Below are positions 63,256 through 64,000 of a stretch of 64,000 nt of DNA, in pieces (the first letter of the stretch is position 1; each line of letters begins with the position of its first letter). Both the position numbers and the translations under genes were made by a program. The DNA lies in the NCBI RefSeq assembly GCF_001676875.1, contig NZ_JYKA01000001.1, positions 62,001-126,000 of the forward strand. The letters are read 5' to 3'. Below the pieces are notes generated by a model. It made no database searches. It saw only the letters and a program-made list of their open reading frames with translations, and had not been told where the DNA came from. Source of the stretch: Chromobacterium subtsugae (GTDB taxonomy: Bacteria; Pseudomonadota; Gammaproteobacteria; Burkholderiales; Chromobacteriaceae).

Positions 63256-63289
63256 AACACAGAATAGATTTCATCTGTTCTGTGTTTTT
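63256..63289 (+). terminator. Rho-independent terminator downstream of msrB
   Basis: A 14-bp stem (one G-T pair) with a TTC loop: arm 63256-63269 (AACACAGAATAGAT) against 63273-63286, followed by TTT. It lies 140 bases after msrB and is probably its terminator. Confidence 0.75.
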
Positions 63290-63368
63290 CATTTCAGTTC
63301 ACTGCAGGATAAAAAGCAAAGCCTGCCAACTCCCCCAATATCCAATCCCCGACTTACACCTCAGTAAC

Positions 63369-63539
63369 TCATTGAAAATTACCCATTATTCCTTCGCAAA
63401 TCCGGAATCTCCTTCGGATAAAAATCCCGGGATCCAAAGAAGCATCCACGACAAAAATTGGCTTAAGTTCATCCTCGGAGCTAGCTTTATCATTCATCCA
63501 CAAAATTCCAATGTCATAATTTTTCGTAGAATATAGTTT
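63369..63539 (-). pseudogene. possible gene remnant, 56 codons without a start
   Basis: A minus-strand frame of 56 codons between a TAG and a TGA. It has protein-like sequence (DIGILWMNDKASSEDELK, PIFVVDASLDPGIFIRR) with AT-rich codons, unlike random shadow frames. The first ATG is at 63497 and would leave 42 residues without a good ribosome site. It looks like the 3' end of a gene whose 5' part was lost, but this is not certain, and I do not recognise the family. Confidence 0.3.
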
Positions 63540-63549
63540 CTACGAAAAA
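63520..63549. repeat. perfect 12-bp inverted repeat (hairpin)
   Basis: TTTTTCGTAGAA and TTCTACGAAAAA around a 6-base loop. An A/T run flanks it on both sides, so it could act as a terminator on either strand. It overlaps the 5' limit of the gene remnant. Confidence 0.7.
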
Positions 63550-63709
63550 ACAGCATGTTACGCAGAAAAATTGCTGTCGCATCAAGCAGTCGACAGCTAG
63601 AATTTAGAGGAAATGCAACGAGAACATCACGAGAAAACGTGAAAGGAACACCTATGGCTACATAGCAAAAAAGGACACCCCCTAAATGTAGAGAAGTGCC
63701 CTATTGCCC

Positions 63710-63832
63710 GTGCGATAAAGACCAGACGGTATTAATAACCCTAAGCAAGTTCAGTATCGTCTAACGTCTCGCACTGGTCAAGCTCCCCGCACGTCTTTTT
63801 TCCCTGTCTCGAGCCTCGAGATGGAAACGTGC
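63710..63832 (+). ncRNA. candidate structured RNA or leader upstream of the edge gene
   Basis: Two nested hairpin sets follow each other. In the first, GTGCGA (63710-63715) pairs with TCGCAC (63769-63774) and AGACG (63724-63728) with CGTCT (63758-63762). In the second, GCACG pairs with CGTGC (63789-63793 with 63828-63832), TTTCC with GGAAA, and TCTCGAG with CTCGAGA (63807-63821). This could be a regulatory leader, or an msr-msd-like RNA of a retron, since the second hairpin and the nearby gene would fit that layout. No reverse transcriptase is visible in the window, so the retron idea is a guess. Confidence 0.35.
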
Positions 63833-63857
63833 GCCCTAAAAATCTTAGGAGATCGAC

Positions 63858-64000
63858 ATGACCAGTCAAATCTATGCAGCTTTACTTGCCACAATTCGAG
63901 AATTACTTAATTCCAAACGCCCTGTCCGTGATGCATTCCACAAGCACGGAAATGGTTCTTATCGCGGGATGTGTCCATCAAACAAAGGGATTGACGGCTG
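63858..64000 (+). CDS. unrecognised gene, truncated by the window end
   Basis: An open frame from ATG at 63858 to the window edge (47 complete codons). TTAGGAGA lies seven bases upstream, a good ribosome site. The sequence starts MTSQIYAALLATIRELLNSK and continues FHKHGNGSYRG. Codon use (TTA, CTT, CGA, AAT) is unlike the GC-rich neighbours and points to recent transfer. I do not recognise the family. It stands directly behind the structured leader. Confidence 0.7.
   Translation, partial: MTSQIYAALLATIRELLNSKRPVRDAFHKHGNGSYRGMCPSNKGIDG

Larger units (their letters stand above)
63118..63857. other. AT-rich 740-base region without recognised genes
   Basis: GC content falls visibly after msrB. 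The stretch holds a 10-base direct repeat (TGTAGGGAGG at 63120 and 63133), a strong terminator hairpin (63256-63289), a possible gene remnant on the minus strand, a second perfect hairpin (63520-63549) and a structured leader (63710-63832). A frame at 63282-63536 on the plus strand has no ribosome site. The composition suggests an accessory insert or island edge. Confidence 0.6.

Noticed and set aside
63282-63536. An 84-codon plus-strand frame in the AT-rich region
   Set aside because: No ribosome site, and it lies antisense to the more protein-like minus-strand fragment.
63672-63700. GGACACCCCCTAAATG resembling an insertion-sequence end
   Set aside because: No matching inverted copy and no transposase frame is visible; a short resemblance only.
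63759-63765. GTCTAAC resembling the inverse core of an integron attC site
   Set aside because: No matching GTTRRRY core lies at the right distance downstream, nor does the reverse orientation give a pair, so a cassette site is not supported.

Overview
The window is GC-rich, densely coded beta-proteobacterial chromosome and most likely comes from Chromobacterium or a close relative in the Neisseriales. The best pointer is the phenylalanine 4-monooxygenase at 24807-25700, which from memory is close to, but not identical with, the structurally characterised Chromobacterium violaceum enzyme. The mix of housekeeping genes (uvrB, accA, tilS, dgt, pmbA, yjgA-mog) fits the same group. Almost all of it looks like ordinary chromosome; only the last ~900 bases turn AT-rich and look like the edge of an accessory region.

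Layout. 1-7.2 kb: a LysR regulator cut by the window edge, a YfeH-like transporter, uvrB, pbpG, a GNAT enzyme and a PEBP/AraC pair. 7.2-13.2 kb: a VOC protein facing a MarR regulator, then a thiamine ABC operon (thiB, a GNAT gene, thiP, thiQ) behind a TPP riboswitch, then an unknown membrane protein. 13.4-17.8 kb: a DUF1800/DUF1501 exported pair, a periplasmic binding protein and a tail-anchored unknown. 17.8-23.2 kb: a 5-oxoproline (pyroglutamate) operon, pxpB-pxpC-pxpA-DUF969-DUF979-pcp, with a divergent winged-helix regulator. 23.2-30.6 kb: manC, phhA with a divergent Lrp-type regulator and an Lrp-like box, a cysteine dioxygenase, a FadL-type porin, two cyclophilins and lpxH.

31.3-40.5 kb: a TonB-dependent receptor, a tricorn-type protease, and a four-gene tellurite-resistance-like cassette (TerF-like VWA, TerD, a coiled-coil protein, TelA). 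The last two proteins of the cassette share a short N-terminal motif. 40.5-43.4 kb: tilS and accA, then a duplicated tRNA-Val/tRNA-Asp cluster with promoter and terminator. 43.5-46.8 kb: a LysM-FecR protein paired with a CHASE2-GGDEF diguanylate cyclase. 46.8-54.9 kb: dsbB, a patatin lipase, a pmbA-alkB-alkA operon, and yjgA-mog-YheT followed by a thioesterase and a lipoprotein.

54.9-58.2 kb: two HD-GYP-type proteins, one lacking the HD metal motif and one fused to an Hpt domain, flank a dienelactone hydrolase. 58.5-63.1 kb: cspA, DUF1415, an acyltransferase, a glycine-zipper lipoprotein, dgt, a histidine phosphatase and msrB. 63.1-64 kb: AT-rich DNA with strong hairpins, a probable gene remnant, a structured leader and an unrecognised gene running off the end.

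How the genes work together. The clearest metabolic unit is pyroglutamate recovery: Pcp releases 5-oxoproline from peptides, the DUF969/979 pair probably imports it, and PxpABC opens it to glutamate. Thiamine uptake is feedback-controlled by the riboswitch. c-di-GMP turnover is represented by the CHASE2-GGDEF cyclase and an HD-GYP candidate phosphodiesterase. The Ter/Tel cassette is the most system-like unit whose role is open.
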